From Glandiceps talaboti (taxonomy: Eukaryota > Hemichordata > Enteropneusta > Spengelidae), in contig NC_135566.1 in the NCBI RefSeq assembly GCF_964340395.1, forward strand, positions 12,768,501 through 12,832,500: 64,000 nucleotides of DNA, in the 5' to 3' direction. The notes beneath the pieces are model-generated. The model saw only the letters and a program-made list of their open reading frames with translations. It was not told the DNA's origin and ran no database searches. Below are positions 21,748-34,688 of the stretch, piece by piece; the first letter of the stretch is position 1, and each line of letters starts with the position of its first letter. Position numbers and translations under genes: made by a program.

Positions 21748-23209
21748 CGTAGAAAGGACCAGATAGTTTGAACAAGGTGTTATCAAGATAGAGGAGTCTG
21801 ATTGCTCATAGACCCTAGTTACGTCAGTGTCTATGGACTACTGTACTCTTCAAACCATAATAAGTACATGTAATTGCAAAATCAAGATAATTTCAAAATT
21901 TGTAAAATATGGTATCTTTATAAAACTTTTCGTTTTCACTTTTTATGAGAGAAGTAATTTCTTTTGCATATATGCTTTATAGTTAAACTGAGCAGTCTCT
22001 TATAAAGTTAAAGCACTTGATGAATTTTATATACAGAATATGCAAGACCTAAATTTTGATGATGCAATTTTTGATGGAATGTACTACTCATATACACTCT
22101 ACTTTAGCCTACGTGTTAAAGCTGCAATAGTTGTAACTCCATCTCTCTATCAGATAGAGAGACTGTGGCTATACCGATAGTATCAAGGGCTAGTTTTGCT
22201 GTACATTGACTTACTCTTGATGTATATGATATTGATGTTGAATCACCTGAGGCTATAGGTAAACTAGTGTATAGCTGTACATATTGTATGGCGTAAACAT
22301 GATGAGTCTATATCCAAAATTGTCGTGCAAGATTTCAGCTTCTCATTTTAGTATGCAAATATAAAATCAGCCACTAATTAACAGATACAATGTCTTTCTG
22401 TAATATAAGTAAATGAACATTGGTCATTTAATGTAAAAAATACTCCAGTCATAGCTTTTGCAGAGTTACTGTAACATTCCTAATATAAGCCTCTGCTTAC
22501 AGCTAGAAAATCTTTCTTTAGAAGTGAATGAAGTTGCTGTATGGCTATCGAGAACTATATATTATCAAAGTGAAATAGTCTCGCTGATGATTTGCTAATT
22601 ATTCATGAGGTCATCCACAAGTTGTTGTTTCTTCCCTTCTGACTACACTTTCAGGACATGATACTGACTGACAGTCTTGAAAACGAAATCAGCTGATTTC
22701 AGGTGCATGGCTTCGAGAGATATAAATGACACAGATTGATAGTTTTTATGAAATTCATAATAGCATTTGTAGCATAAAGATAGTATTTAACACTGTCAAC
22801 TCCAATTACAAATCTTGTACATCACATCCATACACAGATGCTTCAGAACTGAAAACGCTGCATTATGTAAAATTTTGGATTTAGTATCGTTAGTATCTTA
22901 CATGATATGCATTTTAAATTTTGAAAAAATGTAATTTATAAGCCGTCCATGTCATGACACTTTATATATTCTAGTACATGTATTTACTTGACATCTCTAG
23001 TTGTATTGTGAAATGAATATTAGATGCAACAGTACTCTTAGACCTTTGTTGAGTTCAGATTTTTTTTAATGTCAAAAAGCACTATCACTTTTTAACTTTT
23101 ATGGATGAAATTATAGAAAGTGTTACTGATTATTAAAAAATATTTTTAATGAACTTATTACACTTTTAGATTATTTAATTGAATAAAGGTGTCATTTGTT
23201 GCAAATAAA
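21748..23209 (+). other. CCDC157 3' UTR with two poly(A) signals
   Basis: The stop codon at 21745-21747 is followed by AT-rich sequence without coding similarity. AATAAA hexamers on the plus strand at 23182-23187 and 23204-23209 are reasonable polyadenylation signals. Nothing else is recognised in this stretch. Confidence 0.5.
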
Positions 23210-23554
23210 TTTTTAGCTGACTGAAACAAATAGACTGATGCTTTGACTGATATGATGATCATATACCAGACATATTTCTCTTGAAAATATAATGCTATCT
23301 ATGTACGGCCAGATCTGGAAAATCTGTCATGGTAAAATGGTGACACCACAAACTTATATCTAAGCCAACATTATTTTTAAGCACTGATGTTCAGAACCTT
23401 GAAATAAACTAAAAATATTCGTTTTTGGGTGTTAATATGTTGTGAGACATAAAATGGAATAGGGTCACCCTAACAAAGAATACATACAGAACAACATATT
23501 GTGTACGGTCACAGTTTTATTTTTTTGTCATAATATGCTTTGTTAACACAAGGA

Positions 23555-23880
23555 ATTATACCATGCATAAGCCCAGTTGAACCAAAAATATGGAATATTT
23601 ACTCTGGTTGTTCTATGTCACGAAAATATGTGTCTATGTCATGACGACACATGTCTACATCACTGGTTATACTGTGTTCAAAATATGAGTGAAAATGTTC
23701 AAAATTGTCATTACTTTCCTCGATTTTTCTTTGATATTACTGGTGATTACGTTATTCTGCAACATTTTTCTTCATTCAGTTGGAAAATACTTGTGACCTA
23801 TGGGTCTCGTCACTACTCATCTAGCGAATCGCAGTGACAAAGCCCTGTTAGGTCACTCATATTTTCCTTGGCAGAAGTAA
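23555..23880 (+). mobile_element. MITE-like family with terminal hairpin TTCTTCATTCAG, copy A
   Basis: One end carries TTATACCATGCATAAGCC and AAAAATATGGAATAT. The other end is a palindromic module (23765-23875) from TTTTCTTCATTCAG through GTGACCTA to a partial complement. Copies B (50147-50365) and C (55867-56347) lie in HIRA introns in the opposite orientation. It has no coding capacity. Confidence 0.75.
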
Positions 23881-24828
23881 GAAAAATAATGGGAGTTACA
23901 TGTAAATGTGTGGCACATGCATTTGACATCAGCCACCCTGTGACCCTTAAGCTAATAAGCATAATACAATCTATGTTTTCAAAGTAAGGAAGACTTAATT
24001 ACCAAAAAAGTAATCATGGAAGCAATCTATTTTAGCACTAACAAGTCAGTTATTGCACTTGTACACATACCCACATAAAAAAACCAAACCAATATGTTTT
24101 AGGTGTGTTTAACATAAAATTATCCTGAGTGGGTAGTTATGTACCAGTATTCTCTCTTTTAGTGGTGGAAATAAATAATTTTTAAAGGTCACTGCATTTG
24201 CGCAGTTGTAGCAGTTAGAGACACTCCAATGTACTATACTGAAATACTGAAAATTCACAACAGGATTTACGCATATAGAGTGTGTAGTCTAACTGCTGAA
24301 ACTTATGCTTTGCCTTTTCTTTGTAACAGTGCCCTCACAAGGCCTGGAACTGCAAATGTACCATACAAGTATTGCATCGTCTACACCATGTACCATACAG
24401 TTATATAGAGCACAGCTCTGAAAGGTTATGATGTTCAGCATATATTTACATTCATAAAAAATCTGTACTAGCGAGCACAACCTTTAGGACAGCTTTTAGT
24501 TGATTATTGTTCATTTCTTGAATATTATGGTTCTGACCACGGAAGTACCATCCACCATGTTCTGGCATACCAGTATTTGTCAGAAATAAACTCCCATTTG
24601 TATGTAGGTGCGAAACACAGGTGTCCGGTAAAGCTATACAAAAGTTGGTCCAGAACAAAAGAATGATCCTGTGTAATCCTTGTGGTTCCACTGATAATAT
24701 GAATACACAAACCCTGGATTGAATCCCTGGCCTTTATGTAAATGTCGTGTATAATAATATATGCATGTGATATGTAATACCCACATGCATGGATACTTTA
24801 GTTAAAGATTTCTACAAAATTTGATATA

Positions 24829-24910
24829 TACAGTCAATCAATCAATCAATTTATAAAGTACCTGTTCAGAGTTCAGCGGCACTGTACATCTACCCACACT
24901 GCAGAGACCA
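24829..24910 (-). mobile_element. LINE 3' tail (CR1/L2-like) with TTGA repeats
   Basis: Read on the minus strand, a short segment TGTACAGTGCCGCTGAA...CTTTATAAATTGATTGATTG ends in a TTGA microsatellite. The same layout is seen at 43815-44235, where it follows a reverse-transcriptase remnant, and at 34643-34780. This copy is severely 5'-truncated. Confidence 0.5.
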
Positions 24911-24953
24911 TTGAGAGATGTATCTTATGCTTGGGCAAGACAAGAGTGTTTGA

Positions 24954-27900
24954 TTACACAGTAGAGCATAGGTTAATAGTTTCTGGGGCTGTGAATCCAT
25001 CACCAAAACCAACAGTCTTTACAAGTGTTGGTTTCTTTCCACACATAGGACACAGCTCATTACGAATGTATGACGATCTCATCCATATAATAAGGTTGTA
25101 TCTCTCTCCCTCTGTTATCCGCATAGCACCATGCATGTGTTGGCCTCGGTGAAGTAGTCCATATGTCGGTTTGTGTGCATATTCAGAACACTCAGTGTCT
25201 TGCAATGGGACCTGGATAGGAATAAAGAAACACGATAGTATTTCAGGGAGTGACAAGTATATATAAATAAAAGTTGATGTCAATGGCTATGAGAAGTTAA
25301 AGATGGATTTTCATTAACTTGTCAAGTTAGTGACAAAATTATTTTTTGTTGACTCACCCATCTCATATCTCCAAAATAGAGGGCGCCCTCACTGAACTCT
25401 CTACCAAGGGAAACATTGATGGTGACTTCTGCGTTGTCATAGTGATAGTTCAATGCTAAATCTTCACCTAGTTTGTACTTGACAATGAATGCTTTGTGTG
25501 AGTCTAAGCAGTCTCCTCCCCAGTCAGGAAATAAAAGTCTGGTGATTGGTCTTAGGTAGTCTACTCGCAATGGTGTAATGAAGTCCTCATCAAAACCAAG
25601 TTCATTCAACAAAATCTGAAATCGACAAAAGTGTTGAGTAAGAATGTATGAAATATACTATACTTACAAACTTTACTTTGGAAAACTCGAATAAAATGAG
25701 GTGTACTTACAAAGAGGTATCATGGTATTGCTGACATTAATAAAACCCAATGTCAACTCTCTACTTCAAAACATAACATTTCCACAAGTGGAAAACGTAG
25801 ATGCTGTATACAGTTATCTCCCTTCCACCGACAAGAGTTTTTAACTGCAAACGTTGGTGAGCTCACTACCTGTTAAAAGACTGTACTATCTATAACTTTT
25901 ATGCACCTAAAATATTTGTTTCAAATGCACTGAGTGCATGGTTGAAGACTCTGTTGTCCCTTGGTTTCCAGCCTCTTAAAAATTGAAAATCATAAAAATG
26001 AAGTCATTCTGTTTGGCAAAGATCGACAGATACATATATAGTAATTTAAATTCATTTTACCCCATAATTATTCATTGTGTTTGGTCTTCCCTTTGGTAGG
26101 TCAGTATTTTCAAAGTGACTAATCTCCTCCATAAACTCTTGACAGAATTGTTCAGTGAACACTGGGAATGAATATACTTGTTCAGCTGAAATGAGAAAGT
26201 AGACCATATACTATAATCACATACACTCGCACGTTGTTCGCACGGTGGACATTTTCAAACTCTGTACATTTTCAAAGAATGGCGCCCTCAAGTGACATAA
26301 ATACTGATAATCTGTAAACAAATCTAATGCATATGTTATGCATTTAATTTTTCTCAATATCCAAGTTATGTTTAAAGTCGTCTTTCTCTGTCAATAACCA
26401 TGGCCAGTATCTGATTACGAGACAGGAGATATTATAAACCAGACCAACACTTTAATAGTCAACATTTCAGAGACAAAAAATGGGATAGAAGGAAATGGAG
26501 AATGAATTATATCATAGAGCACTGTGTTTACATACCATGTTCAGTTGTAAGTTTCTGTATGAGTCCCTCAGCTGTGGCTGTGTTACTCTTTGCATACTGT
26601 ACAATGTCAAGGAACTCCTTGGTAAAATAAGAATCCTGTTGAATAAATCAAATTTTCTCTGTTGTTATAACTTATGTGCTTATGTAATATAATACCACAA
26701 ATCACATTTCTGTCATCAGCAAAATTCACTTTGCTAGCATAGAGAGCCAATACAATATAATACAATATATATATAATACAATAGATCTTTATTATCCCAA
26801 CATATGGGCAATTCTTTGTACGACAGTATATTTTGAGAAGCAGTTCAGGAGGAATCGTGCAACATCTACATCATAACCATCCTATGTGTATAGATATAAA
26901 CCTACCTTACCTAAGGTAGGACTCAGGATTGCCCAAGGTAGGAGGACCTACAGCTAGATGGGGCTACTGTCACAGGTTGCTATATGAACAGCGCCCTCAT
27001 AACAGATACCTCACAGAGATAAAGCATAAAGTTCTAGTACCTGTAGGTTGTAAATGTGAGGATGTAGTGGTGTATAATTTTCAAATATTTTCTCTCTTCT
27101 GTCAAGAAACTGTTGACCCAATGTCTTCCTCCTTGCCAATTCTGCTTTGATCTGTTGTGTGATATAAAACATTTAAGAAAAAAGTATTTACATCATTTCT
27201 ATAGGCAGAATAGCTAGCTCTGTGAAGTACATGTAGATTGAAATGTGAATAACAATGGCATATCAACTGGCATGTTCATATAGATACAAACTATAATTAT
27301 CACAACCATTAAAACTCAAGTAAAGCACTTTCTCTATTTATAGCATTCATGTCAAGTGTAAAAGTATACTCTTTCAATTACTTTAATTATCAACTAACAT
27401 TTGATGTAATTATATATAATACTATTAAATAACTAATAGCAGGGGTGCAGCTCTGATCGATATTTCTCTCAAGTGATGGTACATTCAATCTCATTTGTAG
27501 CTTAAAATTCACATACCTGTTCAATTGTTTCTCTAATCTTGTCATTTGTCTTACAACCCTTACTGGACAAAGTCTGCAAAATGTGTGAGATAGTGAACCA
27601 TCTTGTTAATGTTGTTGATAAAAAACAACACATTCTCTTACTTTCTATCTGTTCCTATTAACCTTCAAAATAGCACTTAAATTTGGGAAATTGTGGACAA
27701 ACAAACAAACAAAACTCAACCAAAACAACCAAACAAAACATGCACGTCAAATACATAAACATCTACCAAACCTACAAAATATGGAGAATGAGACGGGAAA
27801 AAAGTTTCACTGGAGAAAAATATGAATATGTTTTCAATGACGTAATCAAATACAGACGACATTCTCATCTCACCTTTTTCCACTCTCTTAGAAATCTGTC

Positions 27901-27999
27901 ATCGTCCTCAAAATACGTAACGTGTATATTGTATTGTTGGAGAAATATATTATGTGTGTAAAAACACGAACAAACGAAAAAATCTTTGGCTTTGTTCAT
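24954..27999 (-). CDS. OGFOD2: 2-oxoglutarate and iron-dependent oxygenase domain-containing protein 2, 7 exons
   Basis: Exons in transcript order: 27999-27874, 27573-27517, 27151-27041, 26635-26536, 26185-26061, 25615-25358, 25211-24954. The phases agree and give 344 aa (human 350). The N-terminus FVCSCFYTHNIFL matches the cysteine-rich family start. Exon 5 ends in LPKGRPNTMNNYG. Exon 6 carries the prolyl-hydroxylase-like core with the HxD iron ligands in YHYDNAEVTINV. Exon 7 has GLLHRGQHMHGAMRI (distal histidine), the 2OG-binding arginine in GERYNLIIW, and the C-terminal CPMC motif with GFGDGFT. The family is a putative Fe(II)/2OG dioxygenase; its substrate is not established to my knowledge. 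I chose ATG 27999 because it leaves 8 residues before the conserved cysteines, as in vertebrates. An upstream in-frame ATG at 28080 is possible. It shares a head-to-head promoter with TADA2A. Confidence 0.93.
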
Positions 28000-28160
28000 A
28001 ATTAATCCACAAGTTTGAGTTGATTCACGCGTCACGTGTACGTATTTGATAGTCTGCTGCGCTTCTCGTGGTGTCAACATTACCACTTCCGGTTAAGGTC
28101 AGGATAGTCCTTCCGGGTTAGATGAATATTTGTTGGGCGGGCGGTTAATGCCAGGTAAGA
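28000..28160. promoter_or_regulatory. putative bidirectional promoter OGFOD2 / TADA2A
   Basis: The two start codons are 0.8 kb apart and point away from each other. CTTCCGG ETS-type cores occur at 28086-28092 and 28110-28116, and a CACGTG E-box lies near 28033-28038. GCCAG|GTAAGAA at about 28154 could be the donor of a non-coding first exon of TADA2A. This layout is common for divergent housekeeping pairs. Start sites are inferred. Confidence 0.45.
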
Positions 28161-28445
28161 ATATTTACTTCATTTTGCGCTGAAATACTTGTATTTTATT
28201 GTACGCATTCCCCCTGCTTAATTTATTGTCCTTCCTCCGTGCAAAAATCGGCACCGAAAACGATATGGCGATTGTCTGCAGGAAATAAATAAATAAATTA
28301 AAGACCTTCTCGTACGTACTAACATGTTCCTCACATGCATGCATGCACTCAGTGGCGACTAACGTGACATAAACCTTGTTTGTGAATGTGAACCCATGGC
28401 ATGTGGAGGGGCTACGTTTGTACAGAGATTAATAAAAGTACTCCT

Positions 28446-28499
28446 TGTGTGTGTGTGTGTGTGTGTGTTTGTGTGTGTTTGTTTGTGTGTGTGTTTGTT

Positions 28500-28542
<43 letters not shown>

Positions 28543-28636
28543 ACATGTGTGTGTTTATTTTCATTTAAAATTAAAAAAAAAGTTGTCTGTCTGTCTGTCT
28601 GTTTGTATGCTTGCTTGCGTGTGTATGTATGCATAA

Positions 28637-28682
<46 letters not shown>
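28446..28682. repeat. (GT)n microsatellites
   Basis: Two GT tracts (28446-28545, interrupted by GTTT, and 28636-28682) are separated by about 90 bp that includes a CTGT run. They lie in the presumed 5' intron of TADA2A. Confidence 0.95.
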
Positions 28683-28686
<4 letters not shown>

Positions 28687-28806
28687 TGCAAACATGTACC
28701 CACATTCTGCACACATTAACACATACATTGTGGGGGGACAATTATACATTAGTTATCATCATTTTTCCCATTCACAACGTCTGTATTTTCTACATTGTAA
28801 TAAGAG

Positions 28807-31800
28807 ATGGCAAGTCCTGATGATAGACCACCATGTCCTGGTTGTTCTTCTTATCTGATGGAACCATTTATAAGATGTGATGTGTGTGGACCACCACACT
28901 TTTATCTATGCCTCCAGGTAAGTTAATTTTCACTCAATGTTTGTACCAAAATTGGATTGAAAGTACATCTGAACTGAACATAAGTGCACCACTATGTACC
29001 TTCTGTGGTATCTCAGAGATTAGACTTGGCTGCCTTCGTGTCTTTCTTGACATTGTCAAGCCAGATAGCCAGTCTCTGGGCTCCTTCAGGGTATAGTAAA
29101 GTAAAAAGATGAACAAGAGCAAATACAATATCTTACTGTTCAATCTACAACTACAAAAATTAACTGAGAGCACATGGTACTCTTTCCCATTATTGTGTAA
29201 ATTCAACATTTCAGTTTACTAGCAATATATGATAATGCTATGTACTTGTAAATGTACCACTCTACAGTCCCAAACTGTTTCGTTCTTTATATTTTTCAGT
29301 GTTTTTCACGTGGTTGGGAAGGTGATGGACATGAAAGTGATCACAGCTATGAAATCATTGTAAGTCTAAAAACGTCTACTCTTTTATGATAATAATTCTA
29401 GTCTTACACAGTTCAAACACCATTAAAGTGGCCATATAGATGACAAACTGTATTTATTTATGAATTTTTATTCACTTTTAACCAGTGGTCATATGGATGA
29501 GGATTGGGTATTTTATTTTTTTATTTTTTAATTTATTAAATAATTTTATTATTGCTTCCTACTTGAAACAATCAATGTGATACAACATATGCCAAGTCCT
29601 TGGTTGTAACTCAGTAAATTGCAAAAGATTAATAACTGTGTAAAATGATTGTTATTGTACATACAATAACACGTTTTTTTTTACACATTTTTTATCTTTT
29701 TTAATTGAACATTCAAATGATAGTTATATTTTGATCCTACTAATTGTGCCACTGTGATGGATTGAACAAGACTCTTTTGGGATACATAACAAATTTTGTG
29801 CGATACAAAGTCATACTGACAAGTTTTCAAGGTTTAGTCCCTCAAGTAAGTTAATATAGTCAAACTGCACTGTTACGGGTTACAATCGTAGTCTCACAAA
29901 TGTCGTATCATCATTAACCACAGTATGGCACTATCCAAAACACACTATTATTTCAGTGTCAGAGAAGAAACATGAGCTATGGTTTGCAAGAATGAAATGT
30001 AGATGAATTGAAATTGTTAAAAGAAGTTAGCTTTGGTATCAGTATATTCAATTAGATCTTGAAAAATACAGATTACAACAATGTTATATTCTTGTGTCTT
30101 TTTGATATTTAGACCAATGATTTTAGTGTGTTTGAGGCAGGTTGGACTGCTAAGGAAGAAATGGCGTTACTAGATGCTGTCAGTGATTGTGGCCTAGGAA
30201 ACTGGTGAGACAAGTACATTTTTGTATTATTTCATATGTCATATATATGCTAGCTCAGTAATAAAAACCTCAACCCTGCATCAATCATAAAGAGTTTATT
30301 CTACTTTATTTCAGTATTTTGTTGTTAAATTAAGTGTTTTATTAACTTAAAGAGAATATCTGTGATATCATTTCAGGGGTGATGTTGCCAATCAAGTACA
30401 GAGCAAATCTAGAGAGGAATGTGAACAACATTATCAAAATGTTTACATCAGAAATCCTAAACCTCCACTACCAAGTAAGTCAGTCATTGGTTGATATCTG
30501 GTCATGTGACATGAAGTGTATCTTTTTTCCCCAAACTTCCCCTACTAAGTCATTCATTGGTTGAAATCTGGTCATGTGATTTTTCTTTATAATAAGTTTA
30601 CCTGCTAACAGAAATACACAACTTATATTTGTCAGTTGTGTCTGTAATGACCATGTCTCCAATTGCCATTATTTAAATTTTTTCATATTTGTGGATGTTT
30701 TTTCTATTGCAGTTTACCCAAAACATGAAATGGTAGCCAAAGAGAAGCCGATCCTTTGCAAATGTAAGTTTTCAATTTTAAATTATCGGAGCAGGGAAAG
30801 ACAATGTTACAACAGTTAGTGATCACATATATGCTACATAACCTACAATGAGAACCACTAGAACATCACAGAACCATACTCCATGTAGTTACACTCTTCA
30901 AAGAAATCCATGGAATCACACCTTCAAATATGCAACTTATAAACCAGTACACTTAATGAGAACTACAAGGCAAAGCATGGGTCCACATATCCTGAGTGAA
31001 ACATCTTTCAACAAAACATGTTATCAATATTCACTTTATCCCAGATCAATCTGTGAATGGAACCGACTACTCTCAACCTAACTGTTCGTGCAACCAAGGA
31101 CATCAACTCTTTCAAAGCACTTCTTCAACTAAACTTACAAGAACTGCAAAGTGCAAACTAGAGCACATCAAATATTGTAAACTCATTACATCACTCCAGT
31201 ACCACACTGACCTGTGTGTGAAAACCGTTAGGTGTTTTGCACAGTATCAAACAGAAACAGAAGCAGATCATACTGCCATAAACAATTTCTTTCAATCCAG
31301 TCAAACACAGTTTTCAGGTGCATCACTAACCATGCCAATGATTGTGAATCATAATACACCACTTTAATGAACATCAACACAAAAGATTCAGTTGAAGTCA
31401 GTTACTTTACAACTTCAAATTTCTCAATTACTTTACTTCAGCATAATTATTTATGCAAATAAAAATATTTGAATTGATCAATTTTACTATTATTAATAAC
31501 ATTTAAAAGGATTAAAATATATTAATAAGTCAGCACACAGACAAGCTTTGGAATACACAATTGTTAAATGTGATAAATATTACTTTTTAATGTTGATTTG
31601 ACAGTGTCAGATGATCCACCCAGGCCTGCTAAAGACTCTCAGAAAGCCAATGAAATGGCAGGATACATGTGTGCAAGGGGAGATTTTAATGAGGTAAGTA
31701 GCCAATGAAATGACAGGATACATATGAGGAGGGGATATTTTAATGAGATAGGTAATTTGATGAATTAAGTAGTGATAATTGCATCATATTTTGAACTTAT

Positions 31801-34645
31801 TGAAAGTAAACCTGGAGGAATTTATGACACACTGTGATGACACAATATGTCACATATGGCTTCACCAATGTATGTGAAATCAGTTTTCATTGTGTATTAC
31901 TATTATACATAGAATTTTGCATTACTTACTGCAAACACTGATAATTGATCATAAACTTGTTATCCCCGTTTTGGTATTTTACAGGAATTTGATAACTATG
32001 CAGAGTGGGATGTGAAAGATTTGTACTTTGCTGACGATGATGATGCATTATTACAAGGTTAGTTATTTGGTATTTTGTCATTCACTGTCATGCATTATTA
32101 CAAGGTTAGCTATTTGGTATTTTGTCATTCACTGTCATGCATTATTACAAGGTTAGCTATTTGGTATTTTGTCATTCACTGTCATGCATTATTACAAGGT
32201 TAGCTATTTGGTATTTTGTCATTCACTGTCATGCATTATTACAAGGTTAGCTATTTGGTATTTTGTCATTCACTGTCATGCATTATTACAAGGTTAGCTA
32301 TTTGGTATTTTGTCATTCACTGTCATGCATTATTACAAGGTTAGCTATTTGGTATTTTGTCATTCACTGTCATGCATTATTACAAGGTTAGTTATTTGGT
32401 ATTTTGTCATTCACTGTCATGCATTATTACAAGGTTAGTTATTTGGTATTTGGCACTGTCATGCATTTGAACACACAGACAACTGAATTGACAAAGACAC
32501 AGAAAACGGGCATGTCCAAACTTTACTTTTATTGTTGAGTCATAATGAATATATTTGAACACCAGTGTGAGGCTTAATAATGTTTTGGCATTACTGTTGC
32601 TGTGATAATGTCTTTGTTAAGTACCCAATGAAGTCTACTTCAATACAAAAATATCATGAACATGGACCAAGGATACCAACTACCATCCATTTACAGACAT
32701 ATTATTCTGCCAGTTCAGAGAGAAACATTAACGTTGAATTATCAAATCATTGCATGATCAAGGTCCGTAGAAGACGTTTTGAAACGTCGCATTCGTTTCT
32801 AATTTACTGTTGCAAAGTAATTATATTGTACTGTCCATTACAAAATACTTTACTGTTATATTCAATTGTGCCCATATTGGTGAGTCATGGCAAACACAAT
32901 TTAGTGTGTGTCAGCTTGTGTTATGATATCTATACATCAGTGGTTTTGTAGCTGTAAAGTTTTCCTTTCCAAGTCCCTGTTGAAGGATACTATTATCACT
33001 AAAAAAACACTGATATCTACTTAACATGAGAGACTGAAAGAGACAGACAAACATACATACATAAAATACTATTTGTACTCATAAAAACAATTATGTGGAC
33101 TAGCCTATGATTGTATTTATCTTTCACACTTTTAGCTCTGAAAACAGGAGCTGTTCAGATATTTTATGCCAGAGTTAGAGAAAGACATAGAAGAAAAAAG
33201 TGAGTATGTCAAAAAATATTGTTTATTTTGTGTTAATTACACCAATATTTGCTACATATATATATCAGCGTGATTACATCATGTGCTAGTGTATTAACTT
33301 ATAATACCATTCCTGCCTGTTGATATAAGCCCAGAATAATGTACAGTAGTTGCACAGTGTGTATTTGTTATCCACTGTGGATTGTGTTTCCAGGGGATAA
33401 CTTTGATATGTAACTTGGCCAGGGTGTTTACTCCGGAGGGAATTTCGTGTCCAGTTTCCTGTATGAAGCTAATCACATGAAGCTAATCCCCTCTGTTTAC
33501 TAATCATTTGCACCTATTACATCCGGAGGTAAAAAAACCAATGTGAACATAGTAATAGACTAAAAAGGATAGTGTTTTTGGCATGGTTTATATTACCCCG
33601 GATCAAAAGCACAGCTGTAGAATAAAGTACAACCTGCAAAAAAACACCATTGCGTTTGCTTGAATGAAGTGAGCTAAGGAAAGTCTTCATACAAAGACAA
33701 GATTATGTAAAAATAATACAACTGATACAAGAACAACAGGGGGTGCCTCAGATGTAGGTTCAGGTGACGATTTATCAGTTTGTTTATATCTGTGGAAGTT
33801 ATCATGTAACATTTGCACTTGATTTTTATACCATGCATCCTTCTATCAGTGAACAGAGTTATGGAATACTGGCTTCTGTGCTGTTTATGCTTTGATAAGT
33901 CACTGACACTAAATATGTCTTTACAGGAAACTTGTCTCATTCCTGCTTACCACAAGCAAACACAACACACTGGGTGTTTTTTCACGGGTTTTTCACCAGT
34001 CTGAATGACCAGAATACTTCAACACCTATTTACATGACTTTGTAGTGTTTCAAAATTCAAACCATCTCACTTTCTACCTTGTTCAACTCACTATTGTAAT
34101 TGGTAGTTTTGTCGTAAAATTGTGAATTTCATTTTGTTCTGTTTTCCAGGATATTAAAGAACTATGGTTTGATCAATCTATGGAAACAACAAAGTAAGTC
34201 TGTATTCTGTATATCTAAGTGTTTATCGTCAGGTGGGGATATTTCCATTCCCTGTTTGAGAGATTTGCTATACAAAAATGTACATAGTTTATCATTGTTC
34301 ATCTCAAGTCAATCCTTCCTGGAATGCCAGGAGGTGTTTGCCTTCAAATGTATTGAATTGTTTCAAGCAATGTATGAAACTTATGTTGAAATGGTTACTT
34401 GGTTGGATTTATTGTCTTGAAGCTAAATAATGGGTATAATTGATGGAGAGTTGCTGATATCAGAAGTTTTATGATAATGAGATCTATTAAAATTTGTAAA
34501 TATATCGTTACAGTGTTGGAGAGAAAACATAGCAAGTATATTAGGACTCTGTTTGAGAAGATGAGACCATTCATGAGACTACAACCCCCAGAAACACATG
34601 ATAAGATGATAGAAGGTTTTATATGTAAGTACACATGAGAATCAG

Positions 34646-34688
<43 letters not shown>

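Noticed and set aside
24452-24710. Minus-strand open frames downstream of OGFOD2
   Set aside because: They lie after the OGFOD2 stop codon and show no similarity or splice signals.
28000-28080. Upstream in-frame ATG at 28080 for OGFOD2
   Set aside because: It would add 27 residues without family similarity; ATG 27999 matches the family's N-terminal length.
32045-32470. CRISPR-like regular repeat array
   Set aside because: Units are tandem without unique spacers, in a eukaryotic intron; this is a minisatellite.
32580-32951. 123-codon plus-strand frame in TADA2A intron 7
   Set aside because: No family resemblance and no splice context; cysteine-rich composition looks like chance in AT-rich DNA.
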